Notes under the pieces: model-generated
Told to the model about the DNA's origin: nothing
Seen by the model: only the letters and a program-made list of their open reading frames with translations
Database searches by the model: none
Part shown: one piece after another, positions 1 through 8,936 of the stretch
Layout: the number at the start of each line of letters is the position of its first letter
Position numbering within the stretch: the first letter of the stretch is position 1
Assembly (NCBI GenBank): GCA_964636985.1
Contig: CAZWSX010000018.1
Coordinates: 62,001-126,000, forward strand
Origin: CAZWSX01 sp964636985
GTDB taxonomy: Bacteria; Planctomycetota; Planctomycetia; Pirellulales; Pirellulaceae
Length of the DNA: 64,000 bases
Reading direction: 5' to 3'
Made by a program: the position numbers and the translations under genes

Positions 1-1046
1 AACTGCTCCCTGTTCCCTCTTCTTTTGAGCCAGTCTCACTAGGCGAAAGCCAAACGCCCCTGCTGACGTGCGGTGAACTTGGGTCGCGCTTGGGGCTGGA
101 ACATCTCTGGATCAAAGATGAATCGCGATTGCCGACAGGCAGCTTCAAGAGTCGCGGCCTGGCCATGGCGATCACCATGGCCAAACACTTTGGTGTGAAC
201 GGTGTGGCATTACCGTCAGCCGGTAATGCCGGTGGAGCGGCAGCGGCCTACGCAGCACGCGCCGGCATGAGCTGCCACGTGTTCATGCCTGACGATACAC
301 CCATCGTCAATGTGCTGGAGTCTCGTCTCGCCGGAGCCAAGACCTACCTGGTCAACGGACTCATTAACGATTGCGGTCGAATCGTCCGCGAGGGAAAAGC
401 GAAACGCAATTGGTTCGACCTCTCGACACTCAAAGAGCCCTATCGGATCGAAGGCAAGAAGACGATGGGACTCGAACTCGCTGAGCAGTTCGATTGGAAG
501 TTGCCTGACGTCATTCTTTACCCGACCGGCGGCGGCACAGGACTGATCGGGATGTGGAAAGCGTTTGCCGAACTCAAGGCGATCGGCTGGCTTGATCCGT
601 CGGTCACTCGGTTGCCGCGAATGATCAGCGTGCAATCGAAGGATTGCGCGCCTATCGCCACGGCCTACGCGAAGGGGACACGCCATGCCGAGCCGTTTCC
701 CAACGCCGCGACGATCGCCAGCGGGATCCGCGTGCCTGTCGCGGTGGGTGATTTCATGATTCTCGATGCCGTTCGGGAAAGCGGCGGCACCGCGATCGCT
801 ATCGACGAAGAAACCATTCGCCCTTGGATGGAGCGCGTGACGGCAGCGGAAGGGATCGCGATTTGCCCTGAAACGGCTGCGTGCTTTGAGGCTTTGGAAC
901 GCCTGCAGGAAACGGGCGCGATTCAATCGCACGAGCGCGTGGTGGTGTTTAATACCGGCGCTGCGCAGAAGTATGTGGAAGCGATGGTGGCGGAAGTTCC
1001 CGAGATCGACATCAGCCAGCCCATCGACTGGGATGCGATTGGGTAG
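1..1046 (+). CDS. thrC: Threonine synthase, 5' end outside the window
   Basis: PLP-dependent enzyme that converts O-phosphohomoserine to threonine, the last step of threonine biosynthesis. The frame is open from base 3, and the residues before the first in-window start codon (VSLGESQTPLL) look like the usual N-terminal region of threonine synthase. The TTG at 90 is therefore not the real start, and the gene begins upstream of the window. The PLP-lysine box (DESRLPTGSFKSRG) and the glycine-rich phosphate loop (YPTGGGTGLIG) are visible. The C-terminal VVVFNTGAAQKY region matches the family. The gene ends just before a strong hairpin terminator and converges on nadB. I am confident of the family, although tryptophan-synthase-beta-fold relatives such as threonine dehydratase share the same fold. 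Confidence 0.9.
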   Translation, partial: LLPVPSSFEPVSLGESQTPLLTCGELGSRLGLEHLWIKDESRLPTGSFKSRGLAMAITMAKHFGVNGVALPSAGNAGGAAAAYAARAGMSCHVFMPDDTPIVNVLESRLAGAKTYLVNGLINDCGRIVREGKAKRNWFDLSTLKEPYRIEGKKTMGLELAEQFDWKLPDVILYPTGGGTGLIGMWKAFAELKAIGWLDPSVTRLPRMISVQSKDCAPIATAYAKGTRHAEPFPNAATIASGIRVPVAVGDFMILDAVRESGGTAIAIDEETIRPWMERVTAAEGIAICPETAACFEALERLQETGAIQSHERVVVFNTGAAQKYVEAMVAEVPEIDISQPIDWDAIG

Positions 1047-1073
1047 AGCGGCTGCTCGATACTCTCTTATGAG

Positions 1074-1118
1074 GGATGGCGCACTGCGCCCAGACGGGAT
1101 TGTCTGGGCCACTTTTTT
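1074..1118 (+). terminator. Terminator hairpin after thrC; copy 1 of a dispersed hairpin repeat
   Basis: A perfect 8-bp stem (GCCCAGAC at 1088-1095 and GTCTGGGC at 1102-1109) with a 6-base loop is followed by CAC and six T. It lies between the convergent ends of thrC and nadB and fits a Rho-independent terminator for thrC. The whole unit, including 14 bases before the stem, aligns without gaps to a second unit at 15682-15725. Several stem differences between the copies compensate each other. Confidence 0.8.
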
Positions 1119-1141
1119 GTTGCGACTTTTTTGCCGTGCAA

Positions 1142-2755
1142 TCAGCCTACGCGGCGGAACGAGATGTGGCGGTTCCAGTGTTCGTCGTCGGTCTTAGGAA
1201 AATCGATCCGCTGATGGACGCCGCGAGATTCTTCGCGGGCTAGAGCCGCAGCAATCACGATTCCGCACACGGTAAGCATGTTTTGCAGTTCCCACCCCGC
1301 CGTCGACTTGAACTGCCGCGGCAACACGTAGCGTTGCCAGGCTTCCACCTGGTCGCGTGCTTCTTCGAGCATCGGGCCGCTTCGTCGAACGCCGGCGGCG
1401 CGCCACATCAGGGCTTTGAGCGAATTGCGGATGTCGGTCACGTCGAGCGGCTCAGGCGGATCCGGGCAGACCGGGTTTTCAAGCGGGATGGCGCGGAAGT
1501 CGTCTTTCATGGTCTCGGCCGCGCGGGCCGCGGCTTGCCCCGCGTGGGCGCCGTAAACGAGTCCCTCCAGCAGGCTGTTCGACGCCAGGCGATTGGCGCC
1601 GTGCAGGCCGCTCGACGTCACTTCACCGGCCGCCCACAACCCCGGCAGGGTGGTGCGACCATCGAAGTCGACAGTCAATCCACCGATCATGTAGTGAGCA
1701 CCGGGACGCACGGGGATTCGATCTTTAGCAATATCGATTCCAAAAGCCGCGCACGACGCGGCAATACCCGGGAAGCGTTTCTTGACGAAGACTCCTCCCA
1801 AGTGACTTAAATCGAGGTAGACGCATGGATGCTGCGTCTTCTCCATTTGGGTGACGATTGCCCGTGAGACGACATCGCGCGGCGCGAGCTCCGCCCGGTC
1901 GTCGTACTCGGGCATGAAGCGCACGCCGTAGCGATCGATTAAGCGGCCTCCTTCGCCGCGCGCGGCTTCGGTAATCAGGCTGCGGCTCCCCCCCGCGATG
2001 TAGAGAACGGTCGGGTGGAACTGCATGAATTCCAGGTCGCGTAGTTCAGCTCCCGCGCGATATGCGATCGCGTGGCCATCGCCGGTTGCAACCAGCGGGT
2101 TGGTTGTCTCGCGATAGATTTGCCCCGCGCCGCCGGTGCAAAGAATCGTCTGCTTCGCCCAAACCAGTGTGCTGCCGCCGCTTTGCCGAACAATCGTTGC
2201 GCCGCGACAGGCCGAGTCGTGCGTGAGGAGATCGGTGGTAAAGGCGTTTTCCCAAATCTCGACATTCGGAAGCTGTCGAACGTGCGCGACCACCGCCCGC
2301 ATTACCTCGCGGCCGGTTGAATCTCCGAGCGCGTGTACGATCCGGTTTTGGCTATGCCCCCCTTCACGCCCCAGAACGATTTCTCCCTCGTCGCGATCGA
2401 AGTTGGTGCCAATATCGATGAGTTCGCGAATGCGTTCGGGTGCTTCTTTGACGACCATCTCAACCACGCGCGGATCGCAGAGCTTTCCGCCGGCCTCGAG
2501 TGTGTCGGCAATGTGTTCCTCGAACCGATCGCCTGGGTCGAGCACGCTCGCGATGCCCCCTTGGGCATAGGTGCTGTTGGACTGAAGGATTTGGTCCTTG
2601 GTAACAACGAGGACCGACGTCTCAGGGCCGGCTGCAATGGCGGCCCGTAATCCTGCGAGTCCACCACCAATAATCAACAAGTCAGTAAAAACGTGCGGCG
2701 CGCGTTTGGGGTGGAACGGTGTGATGTATCGCGGAACGGCGGGAAAGTGTTGCAT
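1142..2755 (-). CDS. nadB: L-aspartate oxidase
   Basis: FAD enzyme that oxidises L-aspartate to iminoaspartate, the first step of de novo NAD synthesis. At 537 aa it has the normal length for NadB. The N-terminal Rossmann FAD box (LIIGGGLAGLRAAIAAG) is present, as are the NSTYAQGGIA substrate-loop segment, the GREGGHSQNRIVHALGD region and the active-site stretch ELAPRDVVSRAI. The C-terminal helical domain is present too. It starts 9 bp after the stop of the upstream Lgt-like gene, so the two are probably co-transcribed. The closest alternative family is the succinate dehydrogenase/fumarate reductase flavoprotein, but the length and the missing quinone-partner genes favour NadB. A NadD-NadK fusion that also serves NAD metabolism lies at 26-27.4 kb. 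Confidence 0.93.
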   Translation of the reverse strand: MQHFPAVPRYITPFHPKRAPHVFTDLLIIGGGLAGLRAAIAAGPETSVLVVTKDQILQSNSTYAQGGIASVLDPGDRFEEHIADTLEAGGKLCDPRVVEMVVKEAPERIRELIDIGTNFDRDEGEIVLGREGGHSQNRIVHALGDSTGREVMRAVVAHVRQLPNVEIWENAFTTDLLTHDSACRGATIVRQSGGSTLVWAKQTILCTGGAGQIYRETTNPLVATGDGHAIAYRAGAELRDLEFMQFHPTVLYIAGGSRSLITEAARGEGGRLIDRYGVRFMPEYDDRAELAPRDVVSRAIVTQMEKTQHPCVYLDLSHLGGVFVKKRFPGIAASCAAFGIDIAKDRIPVRPGAHYMIGGLTVDFDGRTTLPGLWAAGEVTSSGLHGANRLASNSLLEGLVYGAHAGQAAARAAETMKDDFRAIPLENPVCPDPPEPLDVTDIRNSLKALMWRAAGVRRSGPMLEEARDQVEAWQRYVLPRQFKSTAGWELQNMLTVCGIVIAAALAREESRGVHQRIDFPKTDDEHWNRHISFRRVG

Positions 2756-2764
2756 TCTTAAAGC

Positions 2765-3514
2765 TCAGCCAGGCGAAGACGTGACAGCGGAAGGCCCGTC
2801 GGTTGTCCATTGCTGCATGGCACGAACGCGCCGCGCGTCGCGAATCCACAATCCAACAAATACGGGTGCCAGGGCGATCGCGGCCCACTGATAGGCCGTC
2901 AGGCCCCAAAGGACGGTTGGTTCAGGGCGCATGAATTCGGTGACAAAACGATACGCCAAATACGCCAGTATATAGACCTTGGCAAGTTGGTAACGAAAAA
3001 CACCGTATCTTTGGAGCGCGAAAATGCCGATGGCGCATAGCCCGTGAAATGCTGCCTCGTAGAGCTGCGTTGGGTGGCGAGGCAAGTCGTCGCCGGCCGT
3101 GGGAAAGATGCATCCCCAAGGTAAATTCGTCGGCTGGCCAAAGCAACATCCGCCAAAAAAGCACGCCACGCGTCCGATGGCGACGGTGACGGCGACCGGC
3201 GCGGCAAAGGTATCGCCCGTCAGCACCGTAACATCAAACGCCCACTTGGCGAGTTCCACGCCCAGGTAGGCGCCCAGCAGGCCGGCCATAATGGTCTTGC
3301 CGTTAGCCAGCCACGCGGAGCCGTTGCAGGCCCCTTCGATATCGGCCAAGAGGAAGGGAATCTTCGAGCCGATCATGCCTCCGCAAAAGGCGCCCAAGGC
3401 GAGTCCGAATTTCTGATAGCCGGTGATCGGCAAACGAGCTTGAGAGCGCCGGAGCAGGATCGCCCCTGTTCCCAGAGCGGCAACCATGATCGCGGCATAA
3501 CGAAAATCAGCCAC
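2765..3514 (-). CDS. Divergent prolipoprotein diacylglyceryl transferase-like membrane protein
   Basis: A 249-aa polytopic membrane protein of the Lgt fold. Lgt normally transfers diacylglyceryl from phosphatidylglycerol to the lipobox cysteine of prolipoproteins in the inner membrane. The arginine-containing signature is present in altered form (GRVACFFGGCCFG in place of the usual GRIGNFxNGExxG), and HPTQLYEA is well conserved. The FHGG segment that carries an essential histidine in E. coli Lgt is replaced by MAGLLGAYLG. The protein is also shorter than typical Lgt. It may be a paralogue with another acceptor or lipid. It precedes nadB by 9 bp in a likely two-gene operon. Confidence 0.75.
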   Translation of the reverse strand: MADFRYAAIMVAALGTGAILLRRSQARLPITGYQKFGLALGAFCGGMIGSKIPFLLADIEGACNGSAWLANGKTIMAGLLGAYLGVELAKWAFDVTVLTGDTFAAPVAVTVAIGRVACFFGGCCFGQPTNLPWGCIFPTAGDDLPRHPTQLYEAAFHGLCAIGIFALQRYGVFRYQLAKVYILAYLAYRFVTEFMRPEPTVLWGLTAYQWAAIALAPVFVGLWIRDARRVRAMQQWTTDGPSAVTSSPG

Positions 3515-3630
3515 GATGGCGAAGGCCTTGAGGGAATGTTTTTAGGAAGACGACGAGAACGCGTACCAACTGAGTATAGTCCCTCATGCGCGTGTCGGAC
3601 GAACGACCGTCCGGTTGGCGACATTTGCCG

Positions 3631-4191
3631 TTAGCAAACGGCCCTCCATGTGAGACTGATTCGCGGTCCTACTCCTTCCTGCTTCCGGATCGCGTGCATC
3701 CAGTGGTTCTGAACGCCCGCATTCATGTAGAGCAAAGAACCGGGTAGCAACGCATGATCGACATAGAGGGTCTGATCCATGGAACGAAACGTGATGGCGC
3801 GCGCACTGCCTAACGAAACGATGGCGACGCCGGTCCCTTCCAGCAAATTGTCTGTGCGGTCGGAATGAAAGCCCATGGTGCTCTGGCCTTTTTCGTACAG
3901 GTTCAACAAACAGTTTTTGAACGACGCGTTCAAGCGAGCCAACAGGCAGTCGGCTACATCGACAAGCCGCGGCAGCATCTGGCTGGTCTCATAAGACATT
4001 TGCGAGTAGTCGTAAGGCTTGCCAAAGCTGGCGGTCTTGCGCACCTTCATGCTCTCGTCCCACCTCACGACGGCCAAAAGTTCCGCAGCCATGGGCTCGA
4101 AGACGGTTCGGTCGGTGGGAGTGCTTGGGTTCCGCAACGCTTGGTATTGAGAAGTCCCGTCAACATGATCTTCAAACATACTTTTGAGCAC
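3631..4191 (-). CDS. AlkB-like 2-oxoglutarate/Fe(II) dioxygenase
   Basis: A 186-aa alpha-ketoglutarate-dependent dioxygenase of the AlkB family, which removes alkyl groups from nucleic-acid bases by oxidative demethylation. The iron ligands are visible as H109-S-D111 (in STMGFHSDRTDNL) and H166 (in NHWMHAI). The 2-oxoglutarate- and substrate-binding arginines lie in RISLTWR (R177 and R183). The NLYEKGQSTMGFHSD core is characteristic of the small AlkB homologues (ALKBH2/3-like and bacterial). The gene is divergent from the response regulator at 4564, with a 372-bp spacer. I cannot tell from sequence whether the substrate is DNA, RNA or something else. Confidence 0.88.
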   Translation of the reverse strand: MLKSMFEDHVDGTSQYQALRNPSTPTDRTVFEPMAAELLAVVRWDESMKVRKTASFGKPYDYSQMSYETSQMLPRLVDVADCLLARLNASFKNCLLNLYEKGQSTMGFHSDRTDNLLEGTGVAIVSLGSARAITFRSMDQTLYVDHALLPGSLLYMNAGVQNHWMHAIRKQEGVGPRISLTWRAVC

Positions 4192-4563
4192 AGATTGTCT
4201 TGTTCAAGCGGCACCTTGGTGCCTCGTTGTGTGCTTTTTGCAGGGCGCCTCTCAAATTGCCAGACACCGACTGGCATAAACTCGCTAGAACGCGAACAAC
4301 CGATCCCAAGTTGGAGTGAAAGTCTGCGCGGGTCTTCTGGAACTGCCTTGATTCACCTAACTCGACTACCGATAATTCCCACATTGCCCCCTCTGTACTG
4401 TGTGGATTGTTTTCGCAACGACGTTGCCTTTTCGAAGCATCCACCGGTTCGGTCTTGTTCCACTGCTGAACGCTTTAGCCTTGCTTAGCTGCGTCGCGAA
4501 ACGCGACCGGCAAGTATCGCTACGCGTTAGGTTGGGTGTTCATTTGTTCGAGGGGTTGCCTTC
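4192..4563. other. Divergent intergenic spacer between alkB-like gene and response regulator
   Basis: 372 bases separate the two divergent starts, and both promoters must lie here. I see no convincing short gene, no strong inverted repeat and no operator that I can name. A G-rich stretch just before 4564 (GAGGGG) may serve as the ribosome binding site of the response regulator. Confidence 0.4.
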
Positions 4564-5193
4564 ATGAGCGAGCGCCATTTGGTTTCCGTGATAGACGACG
4601 ACCCGGTCGTTTGTGCGGTGACGGCGCGCACATTAGAAGCCACCGGCGAATTCGTTTGTCAGCAGTACACGTCGGCCGAGAAGTTTCTCAATGAGTACGC
4701 GGCCGAGAAAGTCGACTGCGTCGTGACCGACTTGCGCATGCCTTCGGTCGATGGCGCAGAATTGCAGCGACGACTGAAAGCGCGCGACAGCACTGTTTCG
4801 GTCATCGTGGTCACAGCGTTTGCCGACGTGAAGACCGCCGTAAAGTTGATGGAGGAAGGGGCGATCACAATTGTCCCCAAGCCCTTCGAGTCGCAAGATC
4901 TGGTCGAGAAAGTTCGCCGAGCGGTCTCGCATACGGAGCAGACACGCAAGCATCAGGCGCAGAATCGCGAGATTCGCGAGCGGATCAATCGCTTGTCGCC
5001 CGAAGAGCGATTGGTGCTCGACGGGATGCTGCAAGGCTTGCCGAATAAGACGTTATCGAACCGGTTGGCAATGAGTCCGCGGACGCTCGACCGACGAAGG
5101 CAGAGCATCTTGCGCACGATGGAAGTCGAAAGCGTCGCCGCTCTAGCAGTGCTCGTCGGCAAAGCGCTGCTTGCTACGACGGACGAAGCCTAG
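4564..5193 (+). CDS. FixJ/NarL-type response regulator
   Basis: A 209-aa two-component response regulator. The receiver domain occupies residues 1-125, with the acidic pocket DDD at 11-13, the phospho-acceptor D56 (VVTDLRMP) and the conserved lysine K106 (VPKPF). A LuxR-type helix-turn-helix covers about residues 143-205 (LSPEERLVLDGMLQGLPNKT and onward), so it should act as a DNA-binding transcription factor. The order and the MLQGLPNKT segment are most like FixJ/TodT. The next gene, on the opposite strand and convergent, encodes a PAS histidine kinase. The two stop codons are about 65 bp apart, so they are a plausible cognate pair without being an operon. Confidence 0.92.
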   Translation: MSERHLVSVIDDDPVVCAVTARTLEATGEFVCQQYTSAEKFLNEYAAEKVDCVVTDLRMPSVDGAELQRRLKARDSTVSVIVVTAFADVKTAVKLMEEGAITIVPKPFESQDLVEKVRRAVSHTEQTRKHQAQNREIRERINRLSPEERLVLDGMLQGLPNKTLSNRLAMSPRTLDRRRQSILRTMEVESVAALAVLVGKALLATTDEA

Positions 5194-5258
5194 CCAAGCC
5201 GTTCTTCGCCGCTTTCTTGATCGCGCGACTCGCGAAGATTTCGGCTTCTTATCGGGAA

Positions 5259-6425
5259 CTACTTCGTCTTAATACAAGGCAATCGCACGACCATCCGCGT
5301 TCCGCGACCAACGTGAGAATCGACCCGAATAGCGCCCCTCATTTGCTCGACAATGGCGTGCGTTACGACGAGCCCCAATCCAGTCCCTTCTTCGGGTCCC
5401 TTGGTGGTAAAGAAGGGTTCGAAAATCCGCGGGAGAACGTCGTCGGGAATGCCGATCCCAGTATCGCAAACCTCGATCTCGACATCGGAATCACCGGACG
5501 CGGATGTTACGTGCCGGGTCGTGATCGTGAGCCTTCCGCCCGCGGGCATTGCGTCGCGCGCGTTGATAACAAGATTGAGCAAAGCCTGCTCCAGTTGAAC
5601 GGCGTCGGCATGGATGGTCGCCGTTCCGGCGCCCAGGTTACTCACCAGTTCGATATTGCAACCTGCCAGCGACCGCACGATCTGCATCGAGGACTGGATC
5701 GCCTTGTCGAAGACGAGTTTGCGTAGCGCGTAGGGGCGTCGACGGCTGAACGCGATTAACTGCTCGACGATGGTCGACGCTCGTTTGGCTGCCGTTTGAA
5801 GGATTTTGATATCTTCGCCGAGTGGATCCCCTTCGGCGACGCGCTGAGCCACCAAAGTGGTGGTCCCCAAAATGATGGTGAGCAGATTGTTGAAGTCGTG
5901 CGCAATTCCACCCGCCAGCCGGCCGATTGCCTCCATTTTTTGAGCGTGCCGGATCTCTTCTTCCAGCAGCTTTGCCGCTGTCACGTCGACCGTGCACCCG
6001 ACAACACGGATTAGCCTTCCCCGTTCGTCGAAGACTAACCGCGATCGTTCCAGCACGTGACGGATGCTTCCATCGCGGTGGATGATGCGGTATTCGCACT
6101 TGAAAAGGGGCTTCTGGTTGGCCTCATGGTAGGCGTAAGTCGCTTGCTGCCTCGCAAAGTCGTCCGGGTGGATGCGTTCAAGCCACCACTTCCTTTCGGA
6201 AGTCACTTCCTCGGGACGATAACCGGTAATCTGAAAGAGCCCAGCGGAGCGCACGACTTGATCGGTCGCAATCGTCCATTCGTAGACCAATCCGCCTATC
6301 GCTTCCGTCGCCAAGCGATAGCGCTCTTCGCTGGCGGCCCTAGCCCGTTCGAGGCGCAATCGCTGTATCACGGCCGGACGCTGGGCAGTCTTTCCTGCCT
6401 TGGAAGAAGATTGACCTGGACTCAT
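5259..6425 (-). CDS. PAS-domain sensor histidine kinase
   Basis: Hybrid-less sensor kinase with no membrane segment, so probably cytoplasmic. A coiled N-terminal stretch leads into one PAS fold with its PAC tail (from ERYRLATEAIGGLVYEW to about VVGCTVDVT). Next come the phospho-acceptor box AGGIAHDFNNLLTIILG and a HATPase domain with N box (NLVINARDAMPAGG), G1 (CDTGIGIP), F box (FEPFFTTKG) and G2 (GTGLGL). I chose the ATG at 6425 because AAGGAA lies directly before it; a GTG at 6479 would add 18 residues. HDFNN-type kinases usually pair with FixJ-like or NtrC-like regulators, which agrees with the convergent regulator next door. Confidence 0.9.
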   Translation of the reverse strand: MSPGQSSSKAGKTAQRPAVIQRLRLERARAASEERYRLATEAIGGLVYEWTIATDQVVRSAGLFQITGYRPEEVTSERKWWLERIHPDDFARQQATYAYHEANQKPLFKCEYRIIHRDGSIRHVLERSRLVFDERGRLIRVVGCTVDVTAAKLLEEEIRHAQKMEAIGRLAGGIAHDFNNLLTIILGTTTLVAQRVAEGDPLGEDIKILQTAAKRASTIVEQLIAFSRRRPYALRKLVFDKAIQSSMQIVRSLAGCNIELVSNLGAGTATIHADAVQLEQALLNLVINARDAMPAGGRLTITTRHVTSASGDSDVEIEVCDTGIGIPDDVLPRIFEPFFTTKGPEEGTGLGLVVTHAIVEQMRGAIRVDSHVGRGTRMVVRLPCIKTK

Positions 6426-6637
6426 TTCCTTCGTTCCCCACAACACTGCCCGTCCGATGGAATGGTGATATTGTGTCACAATGCGCCGGCCTATGCTGCG
6501 TTACCCAAAAAAGTAATGCCCCCTAGATCGCGCGAATTTCCTACGTGACTTCCAATTTTGCCATACCTGCGAGGTTTGGGTTACACTCAAGAGGCCTACC
6601 ATTGCTTCCTGCCTCTTCCGAAGCCTCCGAGTACGAA

Positions 6638-8866
6638 ATGAACCGCTGCTGGCCCATTTCAAGCGTTCTTGCTGGTCTCATTCCCTTGCTGGCATTTTCC
6701 GTTGTCTGCGGCGAAGAACCGGCTCTCGATTTTGACCGCGATGTCGCTCCGATCTTCATTCGCCGATGCCTGGAATGCCATGCCGGCGGTGAACCATCCG
6801 GCGGGCTGGCTCTTGATCGCCTGGAGGGAATCAAGCGCGGCGGCGACTCGGGTGCGGCCATCGAAATCGGCAAGGCCGATGCGAGTTTGTTGATTGAAAA
6901 AGTCTCGGCAGGCGAGATGCCACCCAAACGCGAAGGAAAGCCACGTCCCCTGCCGCCGGAAGAGATCGCGGTCTTGAAGCGGTGGATCGCTGATGGGGCC
7001 AAGTGGCCCGAGGGACGCGCGCTCGACATCTTCGAGCGAACCACCGACCAGCGAGGCGGCCGCGATTGGTGGTCGCTTCAGCCGATCCACGTCGTTGATC
7101 CGCCGAAAGCCGCCGATGGTGAGCCGATCACCAATCCGATCGACGCCTTTGTGCTCGACAAACTTCGTTCCCAAGGTTGGTCCCCTGCCCCGCCCGCCGA
7201 ACGCCGAACGCTTGCCAGGCGGGTCTACTTCGACTTGTGGGGGCTGCAGCCAGGTTACGACGAGATTGAGGCCTTTGTCGCCGATGATTCGCCGGATGCT
7301 TACGAAAAGCTAGTCGACAAGCTGCTTGCCTCACCAAAGTTTGGCGAACGTTGGGCACGACACTGGCTCGACGTGGCGCGCTACGCGGAAACGTGCGGCT
7401 ACGAACGCGACCAGGTAAAGCCCAACGTTTGGAAGTATCGCGATTGGGTCGTCGCGGCCATGAACGACGACAAGCCGTTCGACCAGTTCCTGGTCGAACA
7501 ACTCGCCGGGGACGAACTGCCTGAGCGAAACGAGCAATCGGTGATCGCCACCGGTTTTCTTCGCCTTGGCACCTGGAACGACGAACCCAACGATCCGGCC
7601 GAGTACCAGTACGACCGCCTCGAAGATATGGTGCACGCCACGACCAGCGCGTTCCTTTCGCTGACCGTCAAGTGCGCTCGCTGCCACGACCACAAGTTCG
7701 ATCCGATTCGCCATACCGACTACTACCGTATCGGAGCGGCTTTTTGGGCAGGTTACATCGCACCCGGTCCACGTGAGCATCTGGGAGGTCCGGAGACTTC
7801 CGCACTCGGCTTCGATGTCTTCGGCTGGACCGATCGCGGCCGCGATGCCGAGCCCTTGCGATGGCTCAAAAAGGGAGACATCCATCGCCCGGGCGACGTA
7901 GTAAACGCCGGGGCACTGTCGGCGATCCCGACGCTCGATCGCCCCTTCGAAGCACCGCCCGAAGGAGCCAAGACAACGCAGCGGCGATTACAGTTGGCCC
8001 GCTGGATGGCGAACCCCGACAACCCGCTCACGTCGCGCGTGTGGGTGAACCGCATGTGGCAGCATCATTTTGGCGAGGGCCTGGTTCGCTCGGTTGATAA
8101 CTTCGGTTTCACAGGCGACAAGCCGACGCATCCCGAGCTGCTCGACTGGCTGGCTGGTCAACTGATCGCCAACGGATGGAAGAGCAAACCGCTACACAAA
8201 CTGATGGTCATGTCGGCCACGTACCGACAAGCATCGGTGCATCCGATGCAAAACGAATACGCCGAACGCGATGCAGGCAACCAATTCTTATGGCATGCGT
8301 CGCGCCGCCGGCTCGATGCCGAAACAATTCGCGACGCGCTCTTGAGTGCCAGCGGACAGATCGATCTTTCGCGCGTTGGCGGCCCTAGCTTTGCCCCCGA
8401 TATCGAGCCCGATGCCCTCGAGGGGCTGTCGATGAAAGGGAACGCTTGGAAGGCATCCCCGCCGGAGGAACAACGTCGCCGGAGCTTGTACGTTTTCTCG
8501 AAGCGCGGACTGTTGCCGCCGCTGCTGACAGTCTTCGATTCGCCCGACACGACGCTGCCTTGCGGCCGCCGCGATGTGAGCATTGTCGCCCCGCAGGCGT
8601 TGGCACTGCTCAACAATGCCTTTGTTCACAAGCAAAGCGAAGCTTTGGCGGCGAAGATCGCAAGTCAAACACCCGATGCCCGCGAGCAAGCGATCGCCGC
8701 CTGGAAAGCGGTGCTTTCGCGGACTCCGCGCGAATCGGAGATCAAACTTGCCCTGGAACACCTGGCCGACCAAGAAACCAAGTTGAAAGACGCCCCAGCA
8801 AACGCCGCGCTCGCATCCCTGTGCCACGTCTTGATGAACGCGAACGAGTTCGTTTTCGTTGACTAG
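6638..8866 (+). CDS. PSCyt1-DUF1549-DUF1553 planctomycete cytochrome protein
   Basis: A secreted multidomain protein typical of Planctomycetota. A signal peptide (residues 1-25, ending near VVCGEEP) is followed by the PSCyt1 haem domain with C44-LE-C47-H48 in DVAPIFIRRCLECHAGG. DUF1549 comes next (from NPIDAFVLDKLRSQG), with a second CARCH haem motif before the DUF1553 C-terminal half (from RRLQLARWMANPDNPLTSR). The protein is 742 aa from the ATG at 6638, where the signal peptide begins; an ATG at 6545 would add 31 residues without signal features. These proteins are nearly always followed by a DUF1501 protein, as here. Their function is not established; a role in polysaccharide or periplasmic redox processing is only inferred. 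Confidence 0.9.
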   Translation: MNRCWPISSVLAGLIPLLAFSVVCGEEPALDFDRDVAPIFIRRCLECHAGGEPSGGLALDRLEGIKRGGDSGAAIEIGKADASLLIEKVSAGEMPPKREGKPRPLPPEEIAVLKRWIADGAKWPEGRALDIFERTTDQRGGRDWWSLQPIHVVDPPKAADGEPITNPIDAFVLDKLRSQGWSPAPPAERRTLARRVYFDLWGLQPGYDEIEAFVADDSPDAYEKLVDKLLASPKFGERWARHWLDVARYAETCGYERDQVKPNVWKYRDWVVAAMNDDKPFDQFLVEQLAGDELPERNEQSVIATGFLRLGTWNDEPNDPAEYQYDRLEDMVHATTSAFLSLTVKCARCHDHKFDPIRHTDYYRIGAAFWAGYIAPGPREHLGGPETSALGFDVFGWTDRGRDAEPLRWLKKGDIHRPGDVVNAGALSAIPTLDRPFEAPPEGAKTTQRRLQLARWMANPDNPLTSRVWVNRMWQHHFGEGLVRSVDNFGFTGDKPTHPELLDWLAGQLIANGWKSKPLHKLMVMSATYRQASVHPMQNEYAERDAGNQFLWHASRRRLDAETIRDALLSASGQIDLSRVGGPSFAPDIEPDALEGLSMKGNAWKASPPEEQRRRSLYVFSKRGLLPPLLTVFDSPDTTLPCGRRDVSIVAPQALALLNNAFVHKQSEALAAKIASQTPDAREQAIAAWKAVLSRTPRESEIKLALEHLADQETKLKDAPANAALASLCHVLMNANEFVFVD

Positions 8867-8936
8867 TTGCTTCCGACCGTAGATGGACAATCCTGTCCGT
8901 CAAAGAACAGTTCGAATTGCATTGGACCCCTCGATC

